Assembly (NCBI RefSeq): GCF_014642635.1
Contig: NZ_BMIQ01000004.1
Span: forward strand, 124,001-188,000
Reading direction: 5' to 3'
Source of the DNA: Aureimonas endophytica
GTDB lineage: Bacteria > Pseudomonadota > Alphaproteobacteria > Rhizobiales > Rhizobiaceae
DNA length: 64,000 nt
Each line of letters opens with the position of its first letter. Within the stretch, counting starts at the first letter, position 1. Below the pieces are notes generated by a model that saw only the letters and a program-made list of their open reading frames with translations, did no database searches and had not been told where the DNA came from. Of the stretch, positions 18,660 to 29,067 are shown one piece after another. The position numbers and the translations under genes are program-made.

Positions 18660-19124
18660 ATGGTGCTGCATCTGACGGTGAATGGCGAGGCCCGGACCAG
18701 CGACGCCCCGCCGCTGACGCCGCTGATCGACCTCCTGCGCGACGAGTTCCACCTGACGGGCGCCAAGCCCGTCTGCCGCGAGGGCTTCTGCGGCGCCTGC
18801 ACCGTGCTCGTCGACGGCGTGCCGACCCTGTCCTGCCTGACGCCGGCCGCGCTGGCGACGGGCGAGATCCAGACGATCGAGGGTCTGGCGGCGCCGGGCG
18901 CCCTGACGCCGGTCCAGGCGGCGCTGGAGACGCACGAGGCCGTGCAATGCGGCATGTGCTTTCCCGGTATGGTGCTGACGCTGACCCATCTCTTCGCCGA
19001 GGAGCCCCGGCCCGCGCGCGAGACGATCCGCGCCGCGCTCGCCGGCAATATCTGCCGCTGCACCGGCTACGAGCGCATCGTCGAGGCGGCCGTCGCGCTG
19101 GCCTCCGCCAACGCCGCCGCCTGA
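18660..19124 (+). CDS. Molybdenum hydroxylase, [2Fe-2S] subunit (CoxS/XdhC type)
   Basis: 154 aa with both clusters complete: plant-ferredoxin type C39, C44, C47, C59, and the all-helical second cluster C97, C100, C132, C134 (QCGMCFPGM and ICRCTGY). It carries electrons between the molybdenum centre and FAD. GAGGAGGGG precedes the ATG. The length is that of the isolated small subunit family. Confidence 0.93.
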   Translation: MVLHLTVNGEARTSDAPPLTPLIDLLRDEFHLTGAKPVCREGFCGACTVLVDGVPTLSCLTPAALATGEIQTIEGLAAPGALTPVQAALETHEAVQCGMCFPGMVLTLTHLFAEEPRPARETIRAALAGNICRCTGYERIVEAAVALASANAAA

Positions 19125-19134
19125 GGAGGGGCCG

Positions 19135-21504
19135 ATGGACGACGCCGTCAACGCGGTCATGGATTTCCGCCGGCGCGACGCGCGCGACAAGCTGACCGGC
19201 CGCACCCGCTACACGATCGACCGCGCCGGCCCGGCGATGCTTCATGCGGCCGTGCTGCGCGCCGAGCAACCCGCCGGCCGCATCCTCCGGCTGGACACGG
19301 CGAAGGCGAGCGCCCTGCCGGGCGTGCGCGCCATCGTCACCGCCGCCGATGCGCCGGGCCGGGCCGGCATCGGCATCGCCGACCATCCGCTCTTCGCCGA
19401 CGGCGTCGTGCGCTATGCCGGCGAGCCGCTCGCCGCCGTCGCGGCCGAGACCCTGGACGCGGCGCGCGCGGCGCTCGCCGCCATCGAGGTCGAGATCGAG
19501 CCCTGGCCGGCGGTGCTCTCCATGGGCGAGGCGCTGGCCGAGGGCGCCCCGCTCGTCCATCCCGGCTGGGCGGATTACGAGGTGCTGCTGGAGGGCGGCG
19601 CCCATGGCGGCAATGTCGCCTGGGAGGCGACGGTGGCGCGCGGCGATGTCGAGGCCGCCTTCGCGCGCGACGACGTCACGATCGTCGAGAGCCAGTTCCG
19701 CGTCGGGCGCCAGAACCATGTCGCCTTCGAGCCGCGCGCCGCGCTCGCGACCTTCGAGGACGGCCGCTTCCATATCGAGACCTCGACCCAGGTGCCCTGG
19801 ACGGTGCGCAACACGGTGGCGCGGCTGATCGGCGTGCCGTCCTCGGCCGTGCGCGTCACCGTGCCGCCGGTCGGCGGCGCCTTCGGCCTGAAGTTCGACT
19901 GCGCCATCGAGCCCTTCGCCGCGCTTCTCGCCCGCAAGAGCGGCCGGCCGGTGCGCCTCGTCAACACGCGCGAGGAGGAGATGCTGACCTGCCTCTTCCG
20001 CGAGAATGCCGAGATCCGCATCCGCTCGGCGGTGACGCGCGAGGGCTCGATCGCCGGGCGCGAGGCCGTGGTGCTGATGGATTGCGGCGCCTATGGCGGC
20101 GAGCAGATCTTCCTCACCACCATGACCGCCCATACGCTGGGCGGCAATTACCGGCTGGGCGCGACGCGGCTCGTCTCGCGCGCCGTCTATACCCATACCG
20201 CGCCGAACGGCGCCTTCCGCGCCTGCAACGGCGTCTACAACACCTTCGCCCTCGAACGGCATACCGACGAGATCGCCGCCGCCCTCGGCATGGACCCGTT
20301 GGAATTCCGCCGCCGCAACGTGCTCGGCGACGGCGATCTCGGCGCGACCGGCCAGCGCTTCGAGGGCGAGGTGCTGCGCCCGATGCTGGAGACGATGGAG
20401 AGGCTCGCGAGCGCGACGGCGAAGGGCGATCCCGGCGACGGCCGGCTCTACGGGCGCGCGACAACGGTCGGCACTTGGTTCGTCTTCACCGGTCCATCGG
20501 CCGCCACCGTCAACATGAATGCCGACGGCAGCGCGACGCTCGTCACCTCCGGCGTCGAGATCGGCTCCGGCTCGATGATGCAGGGCCTGCCGCAGATCGT
20601 CGCCGCGACGCTCGGCCTGAAACCTCAGGACGTCGTGGTGCGCGCCGCCGATACCGATGCCGCCGGCTACGATGTCGGCGTCGGCGGCGGCCGGACCACG
20701 GTGTCGCTCGGCGCGGCGAGCCTTGCCGCCGCGCGCGAGGTGCGCGTCAAGCTTCTGAAGGTCGCGGGCGACATGCTGGAAGTCGCGCCGGAGGATCTCG
20801 AAATGGCCGAGGGGCGGATCGACATCGCCGGCGCCCGCGGGTCGGGCCGAACCGTGGCGGAGGTCGCGGCGCATGCGCAGGCCCTGCTCGGCCCGGTCAG
20901 CGGCACCGGCGCCTTCGCCCGGCTCGGCACGCCCGCCATGCCCGGCTGCGCGGCCGGGCATTTCATCGACGCGCTCGACATCCCGGTCTTCGCCGTCCAC
21001 GACTGCGAGCTCGCCGTCGATCCCGAGACGGGCCATGTCGAGGTGCTGAGCTACCGGGTCGTGCAGGATGTCGGCCGGGCGCTGAACGAGCGCGCCATCT
21101 TCGGCCAGATCCAGGGCGGCGTCGTCCAGGGCCTCGGCTATGCGCTGCACGAGGAGGCGGATGTCGGCCCGGACGGGCGCATCCGGCAGGCGGGCTTCGA
21201 GACCTATCGCCTGCCGCTCGCCGGCGACGTCGTGCCGGTGGCGATCGAGCTCCACGAGGGCGCGCCCTCCTGCGGGCCGCTCGGCATCAAGGGCGCGGGC
21301 GAGGTGCCGATCCTCAATGTCGGCGCGACGATCGCCTGCGCCGTGGCGGCGGCGACGGGCAAGCGCGTCCAGGAACTGCCCCTGACGCCGCCGCGCGTCC
21401 TCGCCCTCCTCCTCGATCGCGAGGCAGCGCTCGACCTGCCGCATATCGCGCCGGACTGGGCGGCCAACCTCCTGCGCCCGCATGGCGAAGGCGCTGCCCT
21501 CTGA
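19135..21504 (+). CDS. Molybdenum hydroxylase, catalytic molybdopterin subunit (XdhA/CoxL type)
   Basis: 789 aa. The aldehyde oxidase/xanthine dehydrogenase a/b-hammerhead domain (about residues 20-125) precedes the molybdopterin-binding domain. Visible cofactor segments are GGAFGLKFD, GAFRACNGVYN and GVGGGRTTVSLGA; the catalytic glutamate is E723 in IKGAGEVPIL. It hydroxylates a carbon next to nitrogen or an aldehyde using water. Operon placement after HyuAB and an importer suggests an N-heterocycle, which is inference. GAGGAGG lies before the ATG. It ends the operon, next to a repeat pair. Confidence 0.88.
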   Translation: MDDAVNAVMDFRRRDARDKLTGRTRYTIDRAGPAMLHAAVLRAEQPAGRILRLDTAKASALPGVRAIVTAADAPGRAGIGIADHPLFADGVVRYAGEPLAAVAAETLDAARAALAAIEVEIEPWPAVLSMGEALAEGAPLVHPGWADYEVLLEGGAHGGNVAWEATVARGDVEAAFARDDVTIVESQFRVGRQNHVAFEPRAALATFEDGRFHIETSTQVPWTVRNTVARLIGVPSSAVRVTVPPVGGAFGLKFDCAIEPFAALLARKSGRPVRLVNTREEEMLTCLFRENAEIRIRSAVTREGSIAGREAVVLMDCGAYGGEQIFLTTMTAHTLGGNYRLGATRLVSRAVYTHTAPNGAFRACNGVYNTFALERHTDEIAAALGMDPLEFRRRNVLGDGDLGATGQRFEGEVLRPMLETMERLASATAKGDPGDGRLYGRATTVGTWFVFTGPSAATVNMNADGSATLVTSGVEIGSGSMMQGLPQIVAATLGLKPQDVVVRAADTDAAGYDVGVGGGRTTVSLGAASLAAAREVRVKLLKVAGDMLEVAPEDLEMAEGRIDIAGARGSGRTVAEVAAHAQALLGPVSGTGAFARLGTPAMPGCAAGHFIDALDIPVFAVHDCELAVDPETGHVEVLSYRVVQDVGRALNERAIFGQIQGGVVQGLGYALHEEADVGPDGRIRQAGFETYRLPLAGDVVPVAIELHEGAPSCGPLGIKGAGEVPILNVGATIACAVAAATGKRVQELPLTPPRVLALLLDREAALDLPHIAPDWAANLLRPHGEGAAL

Positions 21505-21511
21505 GCCGCCG

Positions 21512-21630
21512 CCTTCTCCCGAGTCGGGAGAAGGTCCCGGCAGGGGGATGAGGGAGTGGCGGGTGCTGGCGTCCGTGCCCCACGGCTCCCTCACCCGCCT
21601 GCCGGCACCCTCTCCCGACTCGGGAGAGGG
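21512..21630. repeat. Inverted pair of REP-like palindromes (copy 1)
   Basis: Two 23-base palindromes (21512-21534 and 21608-21630, cores CTCCCGAGTCGGGAG and CTCCCGACTCGGGAG) face each other, with related inner arms GGTCCCGGCAGGGGGATG and its inverted counterpart. The unit sits between the convergent ends of the molybdenum hydroxylase and oppDF genes and could act as a bidirectional terminator. The same unit recurs near 35.8, 36.0, 48.5 and 57.0 kb. Confidence 0.85.
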
Positions 21631-21662
21631 GACGCGGTGGAGCCGTCCGCGCCAGGACGCGC

Positions 21663-23294
<1,632 letters not shown>

Positions 23295-23295
23295 C

Positions 23296-24468
23296 TCAGC
23301 GCACCTTCGGATCGAGCGCGTCGCGCAACCCGTCGCCGAGGAAGTTCAGGGAGAACAGCGTCGCGACGAAGAAGACGGCGGGAATGATCAGCATCCAGGG
23401 CGCCGCCTGCATGGTGCTGGTGCCGTCGGCGATGAGCGCCCCCCAGCTCGTCAGCGGCGCCTGGACGCCGAGGCCGAGAAAGGACAGGAAGCTTTCGAGA
23501 AGGATCACCTTCGGCACGACGACGGTGATGAAGACGATCACCGGGCCGATCGTGTTGGGGATGACGTGGCGGCGGATGATCTGCCAGTCGGTGAGGCCCA
23601 TGGCGCCGGCCGCCGCGACGAATTCCCGCCGCTTCAGCGACAGCGTCTGGCCGCGCACGATGCGCGCCATGTCGAGCCATTCGGTGAGGCCGATCACCAG
23701 GAAGATCAGGATGAAGGACCGGCCGAAGAACACGACCAGCATGATCACCATGAAGACGAAGGGCAGCGAATAGAGGATCTCGATGAAGCGCATCATCACA
23801 TTGTCGACCCGCCCGCCCGCATAGCCGGCGATCGCCCCGTAGGCGACGCCGATGACGAGGCTGACGAGGCTGGCGAGGAGGCCGACGGTGAGCGAGATGC
23901 GCCCGCCCACCATGACGCGCGGCAGGAGATCGCGGCCCGAGGCATCGGTGCCGAAGACGAAGCGCTCGCGCTGCACCGTGCCGGCGATGGCGAGGCGCCT
24001 GCCGTCCTCCGCCGTGCCGGTCACTTCGGTGTCGTCGAATTCCTCGGCGCGGTCGACATAGCGCGTGACGCGCGGGTCGAGCGGGCGGTCGCTCGTCAGC
24101 GTGGCGGTGAAGCGATGGCCCGCGACGGCGAAGCCCTCGACGCCGGCCCGCGCGCGCCGGGCGGCATCCGTCATCGCCTCGGCGAGGCGCGCCTCGGTCG
24201 GGCGCGGCGTCAGGCTCGGCGGCACCGCGACATAGGAGGTGAAGATCTGGTCGTAGCCATGCGCGACGAAGAGCGGGCCGACGAAGGAGAAGAGCGTCAC
24301 CAGGACGAGGACGACGAGACCGGCGATGGCGGGGCGGTTGCGCAGGAGGCGGCGCAGCGCCAGCTGCGACAGGCTGCGGCCGCGCGCCTCGCCGGCGGCG
24401 GGAGCCTCCGGCGCGCCCGGCCTCGGGCCCGGATCGGGCGCCGGCGCGAGAGTGGTGAAGTCAGTCAT
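23296..24468 (-). CDS. Oligopeptide ABC transporter permease OppC-like
   Basis: 390 aa. The N-terminal OppC_N helix (about residues 38-65) is followed by a long non-membrane segment (about 66-190) and then the binding-protein-dependent transport domain with five helices and the EAA loop AAGAMGLTDWQIIRRHVIPN. The segment before GTDASGRDLLPR is far longer than in E. coli OppC and should lie in the periplasm. The start overlaps the oppB stop by 8 bases. Confidence 0.9.
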   Translation of the reverse strand: MTDFTTLAPAPDPGPRPGAPEAPAAGEARGRSLSQLALRRLLRNRPAIAGLVVLVLVTLFSFVGPLFVAHGYDQIFTSYVAVPPSLTPRPTEARLAEAMTDAARRARAGVEGFAVAGHRFTATLTSDRPLDPRVTRYVDRAEEFDDTEVTGTAEDGRRLAIAGTVQRERFVFGTDASGRDLLPRVMVGGRISLTVGLLASLVSLVIGVAYGAIAGYAGGRVDNVMMRFIEILYSLPFVFMVIMLVVFFGRSFILIFLVIGLTEWLDMARIVRGQTLSLKRREFVAAAGAMGLTDWQIIRRHVIPNTIGPVIVFITVVVPKVILLESFLSFLGLGVQAPLTSWGALIADGTSTMQAAPWMLIIPAVFFVATLFSLNFLGDGLRDALDPKVR

Positions 24469-25384
24469 GGCGGATCCGCGGGTCGAGCAGCGCGTAGAGG
24501 ATGTCGACCAGGAGATTGAGGACGGTGATGAAGACGGCGACGAGCACCACCGTGCCCATCACCAGCGTGTAGTCGCGATTGAGCGCGCCGAGCACGAAAT
24601 AGCGCCCGACGCCCGGAATGCCGAAGACCTGCTCGATCACCACGGAGCCGGTGAGAAGGGCGGTGGCGGCGGGGGCGAGATAGGAGACGACGGGCAGCAT
24701 GGCGCCGCGCATCGCATGGGTCACCACCACGGCCCGGGCCGGGAGACCATAGGCGCGGGCGGTGCGGATATGGTCGGCGGCCAGAGCCTCGATCATCGCG
24801 CCGCGCGTCAGCCGGGCGAAGACGGCGACCTGCGGCAGGGCGAGCGCGAGGGTCGGCAGGAACAGGAAGCGCGCCGAGCCGTCGCCCCAGCCGCCGGCCG
24901 GCAGAAGGCCGAGCAGGACGGCGAAGACCAGCGACAGGACGGGCGCGACGACGAAGTTCGGCACGGTGACGCCGATCGTCGCCACCGACATGATCAGATA
25001 GTCGACGAGCCCGTTGCGCCGGAGCGCGGCGAAGACGCCGGCCGCGACGCCGCCGACAAGGGCGAGGACCAGCGCATAGGCGCCGAGCTGCATCGAGAAG
25101 GGCAGGCTCTGCAGGATGAGCTGGCCGACCGAGAAGTCGCGATAGACATAGCTCGGCCCGAAATCGCCTTGGACGACATTGCCGAGATAGTCGAGATATT
25201 GCCGCCAGAGCGGCAGGTCGAGCCCGTAGGCGCGGATCATGTTCTCCATGATCTGCGGCGGCAGCGGCCGTTCGAGATTGAACGGCCCGCCCGGCGCGAA
25301 GCGGATCAGGAAGAAGGACAGGGTGACGACGATGAAGAGCGTCGGCAGGGCGCTCGCCAGCCGACGCAGGATGAAGCGGAGCAC
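24461..25384 (-). CDS. Oligopeptide ABC transporter permease OppB-like
   Basis: 307 aa with the standard OppB/DppB layout: short N-terminal helix (IVVTLSFFLIRFAPGGPF), periplasmic loop, then five helices with the EAA loop ARAYGLPARAVVVTHAMRGA and VFGIPGVGRYFVLG. It follows the second oppA gene by 18 bases on the same strand. Confidence 0.92.
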   Translation of the reverse strand: MLRFILRRLASALPTLFIVVTLSFFLIRFAPGGPFNLERPLPPQIMENMIRAYGLDLPLWRQYLDYLGNVVQGDFGPSYVYRDFSVGQLILQSLPFSMQLGAYALVLALVGGVAAGVFAALRRNGLVDYLIMSVATIGVTVPNFVVAPVLSLVFAVLLGLLPAGGWGDGSARFLFLPTLALALPQVAVFARLTRGAMIEALAADHIRTARAYGLPARAVVVTHAMRGAMLPVVSYLAPAATALLTGSVVIEQVFGIPGVGRYFVLGALNRDYTLVMGTVVLVAVFITVLNLLVDILYALLDPRIRHD

Positions 25385-25402
25385 GTTGCGAAAGTCCCGC
25401 CC

Positions 25403-26995
25403 TTAGTCCTTGCTCAGGAATTTCGAGAGGTGATAGTTCACCGGATTGTCCTGCCAGCCTTTGATCTTGTTGGAGACCAGCCAGGGCGAGCCGAAGACCA
25501 TGAGTGTCGTCACCGGCTCCTCGGCCAAAAGGATCTTTTCCGCCTCGTGTAGGAACGCAGCGCGCTTGGCCGGATCGGTCTCCTTGTAGGATGCCGCCAT
25601 CGCCGCATCATACTTCGGATTCGACCAATGGCCGTAGTTGAAGGTCTTGTTGGTCGAGATGTTGAGCGCCAGGAAACTCTCGGCATCGGCATAGTCGGCC
25701 GTCCAGCCGGCACGCGCCACATCGAAGGCGCCGCCTTCCTGCAGATAAGCGTAATGCGATTTCACATCGAGATTGGTCAGCGTCACGGTGGCGCCCAGCG
25801 CCTTCCAGTTGTCGGCGACGGCGGTCGCCACCTTCTCGTGATTGGCGTTGGTGTTGTAGCGGATGTCGATCTTCAGCGGCTTGCCGCCCTCGCCATAGCC
25901 GGCTTCCTTCAAGAGCTCCTTCGCCTTGTCCTCGCGGTCGAGCTGATCCAGGCCGGCATAGTCGACTTTTTCGGGCTCGCCATAAGTCGCAATGCCGGGC
26001 GGCACGGCGCTGTAGAGCGGCTGCTGGCCGTCCTGGAAAATCTCGTGCGACAGGAATTCGCGATCGATCGCCATGGCGAGAGCCTTGCGAACGCGCACGT
26101 CATTGAACGGCTCGTGGCGCGTGTCGAAAGCGTAATAGTAGCTCGCGAGAGATGCCGACATGTGAACCTGATCGGCACCGAGCTGCTTGCGCAGATAGTC
26201 GGTCTGATCGGTCGGGAAATAATAGTTGACGTCCAGCTCGCCGGCCTGGAAGCGGCGGACCGCCGCCGGCTGATCTTCCAGCGGATAGAAGATCACCTTG
26301 TCGAGCTTGACGTTCGCGGCGTCCCAGTAGTTCGGGTTCTTCACCACCGTGATATGGTCGTTGGCGACGTTCTCGGACAGCATGAAGGCGCCGTTCGAGA
26401 CCATCAGACCCGGTTTCACGAAATCCTTGCCGTTCTTCTCGACGCTCGCCTTGTTGACCGGCGCGACGGCGTAATGCGCGAGGAGTTCGAGGAGATAGGG
26501 CGTCGGCCGTTCCAGCGTGATCTCCAGCGTCTTGGCGTCCACCGCCTTCACGCCGAGCTGGTCGACAGCCATGCCCTTGGTGCTGATCGCCTCGGCATTC
26601 TTGATGGGGTAGAGGAGATTGGCATAGCCCGCCGCCTCCTTTGGGTCCTCGAAGCGGCGATAGGAGAAGACGAAGTCCTCCGCCGTCACCGGCGAGCCGT
26701 CCGACCACTTCGCATTGTCGCGCAGCTTGAACGTATAGACCATCTTATCGTCGGAGATCGTCCAGCTTTCGGCGGCGCCGGGGACGGGCTTACCGTCCGG
26801 GCCATAGACGACCAACCCCTCGTAGAGATCGGAGATGACGTTCCCCTCGACATCGATCGAGGTATGGGCCTGGTCGAGGGTCTGCGGTTCGCCGCCATTG
26901 CCGCGATGGAGCACGGTCTCGGCCGAAGCGAGAGCGGTGGAGGCGAGAAGCAGGGCGGCGAGCGTGGTGCCGCGGGCGAGCGAAAGACGATTCAT
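25403..26995 (-). CDS. Peptide-binding protein OppA-like, second copy
   Basis: 530 aa with a signal peptide (cleavage after ALASA, near residue 24) and the SBP_bac_5 fold (AESWTISDDKMVYTFKLRDNAKWSDG). It resembles OppA/MppA binding proteins for oligopeptides. It is closely similar over its whole length to the next gene upstream (27229-28821), including the same length; differences cluster around residues 240-310, where the ligand pocket of this family lies, so the copies may differ in specificity. It lies directly before oppB. Confidence 0.9.
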   Translation of the reverse strand: MNRLSLARGTTLAALLLASTALASAETVLHRGNGGEPQTLDQAHTSIDVEGNVISDLYEGLVVYGPDGKPVPGAAESWTISDDKMVYTFKLRDNAKWSDGSPVTAEDFVFSYRRFEDPKEAAGYANLLYPIKNAEAISTKGMAVDQLGVKAVDAKTLEITLERPTPYLLELLAHYAVAPVNKASVEKNGKDFVKPGLMVSNGAFMLSENVANDHITVVKNPNYWDAANVKLDKVIFYPLEDQPAAVRRFQAGELDVNYYFPTDQTDYLRKQLGADQVHMSASLASYYYAFDTRHEPFNDVRVRKALAMAIDREFLSHEIFQDGQQPLYSAVPPGIATYGEPEKVDYAGLDQLDREDKAKELLKEAGYGEGGKPLKIDIRYNTNANHEKVATAVADNWKALGATVTLTNLDVKSHYAYLQEGGAFDVARAGWTADYADAESFLALNISTNKTFNYGHWSNPKYDAAMAASYKETDPAKRAAFLHEAEKILLAEEPVTTLMVFGSPWLVSNKIKGWQDNPVNYHLSKFLSKD

Positions 26996-27147
26996 GGTCG
27001 ATCCTTCCGAGACTGGGACAATCGGGGGATGTCTTCGTATCGGGTCGCCTCATCATGCCGAGGCGCCCTTGTCCAGCGAAATAGAAATCCGAACCGCTTG
27101 AGCGATGGGGATCGCGGGGCGCGGATCTCCGATCCGATCGGGAAGCC

Positions 27148-27196
27148 CGAAGGCTCACGCCGCGCCGAGAGCCTTCGGCGGCCGGGCGCCCGGCCG
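27148..27196 (-). promoter_or_regulatory. Two hairpins between the tandem oppA genes
   Basis: An 18-base perfect palindrome (27179-27196) and a 9-bp stem with 12-nt loop (27148-27156 with 27169-27177) lie just after the stop of the first oppA copy on the minus strand, in a 233-base gap without a gene. They could end most transcripts or protect the first oppA message so that binding protein is made in excess. Confidence 0.6.
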
Positions 27197-27228
27197 TGGG
27201 GCAGGGCGCGGGCCGGCGGGTTCCGACC

Positions 27229-28821
27229 CTATTCCTTGCTCAGAAATTTCGACAGGTGCTTGTTGACGCCGTTCTCCTGCCAGCCCTTGACCTTGTTGGA
27301 AACGAGCCAGGAGGATGCCGACACCATTAGCGTCGTGATCGGCTCCTCGGACAGAACAATCCTTTCCGCCTCGTGCAGGAGGGCGGAGCGCTTGGCCGGG
27401 TCCATTTCCGTATAGGATTGGGCCATCAGCGCATCGTATTTCTCGTTCTTCCAGTGACCGTAGTTGAAGGTCTTGTTGGTCGAGATGTCGAGCGCCAGGA
27501 AGTTCTCCGCATCGGCATAGTCCGCGCCCCAGCTCGCGCGCGCCACGTCGAAGCTGCCGCCGTCGTTCAGATAGGCGTAATGCGACTTCACATCGAGATT
27601 GGTCAGCGTCACGGCGGCGCCGAGCGCCTTCCAGTTGCCGGCCATGGCCGTCGCGACCTTCTCGTGATTGGAATTGGTGTTGTAGCGGATGTCGATCTTC
27701 AGCGGCTTGCCGCCCTCGCCATAGCCGGCTTCCTTCAAGAGCTCCTTCGCCTTGTCCTCGCGGTCGAGCTGGTCGAGATCCGCGTAGTCCGACTTTTCCG
27801 GCTCGCCATAGTTCGGGATGCCGGGCGGCACGGTGCCGTAGAAGGGGATCTGGGCGCCCTTGTAGATCTCCCGTGCCAGGAACTCGCGATCGATCGCCAT
27901 GGCCAATGCCTTGCGGACGCGCACGTCATTGAACGGCTCGTGGCGCGTGTCGAAGGCGTAGTAATAGGTCGACAATTGCGGCGCGATGCGGATCTGGTCG
28001 GCGCCGAGCTTCTGCTTCAGGTAGTCCGTCTGCTCGCTCGGAAAGCCGTAATTCACGTCGAGCTCGCCTGCCTCGAAGCGCCGCGCGGCGGCCGCCTGAT
28101 CCTCGGTCGGATAGAAAATCACCTTATCGAGCTTGACGTTGGCGGCGTCCCAGTAGTTCGGGTTCTTCACCACCGTGATGTGGTCGTTGGCGATGTTCTC
28201 CGTCAGCATGAAGGCGCCGTTCGAGACCATCAGACCCGGTTTCACGAAATCCTTGCCGTTCTTCTCGACGCTCGCCTTGTTGACCGGCGCGACGGCATAG
28301 TGCGCGAGGAGTTCGAGGAGATAGGGCGTCGGCCGCTCCAGCGTGATTTCCAGCGTCTTGGCGTCCACCGCCTTCACGCCGAGCTGGTCGACGGCCATGG
28401 CGCCGGTGTTGATCGCCTCGGCATTCTTGACCGGGTAGAAGAGATTGGCGTAACCCGCCGCCTCCTTCGGGTCCTCGAAGCGGCGATAGGAGAAGACGAA
28501 GTCCTCCGCCGTCACCGGCGAGCCGTCCGACCATTTGGCATTGTCGCGCAGCTTGAACCGGTAGGTCGTCTTATCGTCGGAGATCGTCCAGCTTTCGGCG
28601 GCGCCTGGGATTACCTTGCCGTCCGGTCCGTAGACGACCAGTCCCTCGTAGAGATCGGAGATCACATAGCCTTCGATGTCGATCGAGACATGGGCCTGAT
28701 CGAGGGTCTGCGGTTCGCCGGCATTGCCGCGATGGAGCACGGTCTCGGCCGAAGCGAGGGCGGTGGAGGCGAGAAGCAGAGCGGCGAGGGCCGCGCCGCG
28801 CTGAGAGAGGGCGTGGGACAT
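27229..28821 (-). CDS. Peptide-binding protein OppA-like, first copy
   Basis: 530 aa SBP_bac_5 protein, first gene of the operon. ATG at 28821 is chosen over a longer reading because GGAAGGAT precedes it and the signal peptide then has normal length (cleavage after ALASA). The sequence from the signal peptide core to the end runs in parallel with the second copy. About 38 bases of 5' leader (GATCGATCCTTCCGA, then GGGACAATCGG, as seen on the plus strand) are also shared, so the duplication included the leader. Confidence 0.9.
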   Translation of the reverse strand: MSHALSQRGAALAALLLASTALASAETVLHRGNAGEPQTLDQAHVSIDIEGYVISDLYEGLVVYGPDGKVIPGAAESWTISDDKTTYRFKLRDNAKWSDGSPVTAEDFVFSYRRFEDPKEAAGYANLFYPVKNAEAINTGAMAVDQLGVKAVDAKTLEITLERPTPYLLELLAHYAVAPVNKASVEKNGKDFVKPGLMVSNGAFMLTENIANDHITVVKNPNYWDAANVKLDKVIFYPTEDQAAAARRFEAGELDVNYGFPSEQTDYLKQKLGADQIRIAPQLSTYYYAFDTRHEPFNDVRVRKALAMAIDREFLAREIYKGAQIPFYGTVPPGIPNYGEPEKSDYADLDQLDREDKAKELLKEAGYGEGGKPLKIDIRYNTNSNHEKVATAMAGNWKALGAAVTLTNLDVKSHYAYLNDGGSFDVARASWGADYADAENFLALDISTNKTFNYGHWKNEKYDALMAQSYTEMDPAKRSALLHEAERIVLSEEPITTLMVSASSWLVSNKVKGWQENGVNKHLSKFLSKE

Positions 28822-29067
28822 GATCGATCCTTCCGAAGCCGGGACAATCGGTGGATGTGCAGGCTGGGACATGCCTGACCATGCGATCTCTTCGTTGTCC
28901 AGCTAAATATGCACGCTTTTCGCGCATTCCACGGATTGCCTCGAAAGCGGGCCTTCTGCGCCGTCGCCCCGTTTCGGTGAACGCTTCGTCACCGCGAATG
29001 GCGCTGACGCGGCGCGGCGCCGTCGCTAGATCGGTCGGAGGATCTCCATGCCAAGGATGCCCCGCTC

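Noticed and set aside
17764-21504. Carbon monoxide dehydrogenase (coxMSL)
   Set aside because: Gene order matches, but the catalytic subunit lacks the cysteine active-site loop of form I CoxL and the neighbours are heterocycle-type genes, so a generic molybdenum hydroxylase is the safer call.
17689-21594. A 1301-codon open frame on the minus strand across the ABC permease and molybdenum hydroxylase genes
   Set aside because: It is the antisense shadow of high-GC coding DNA: Arg/Ala/His-rich, no domains, no ribosome binding site, and the plus-strand genes carry complete cofactor motifs.
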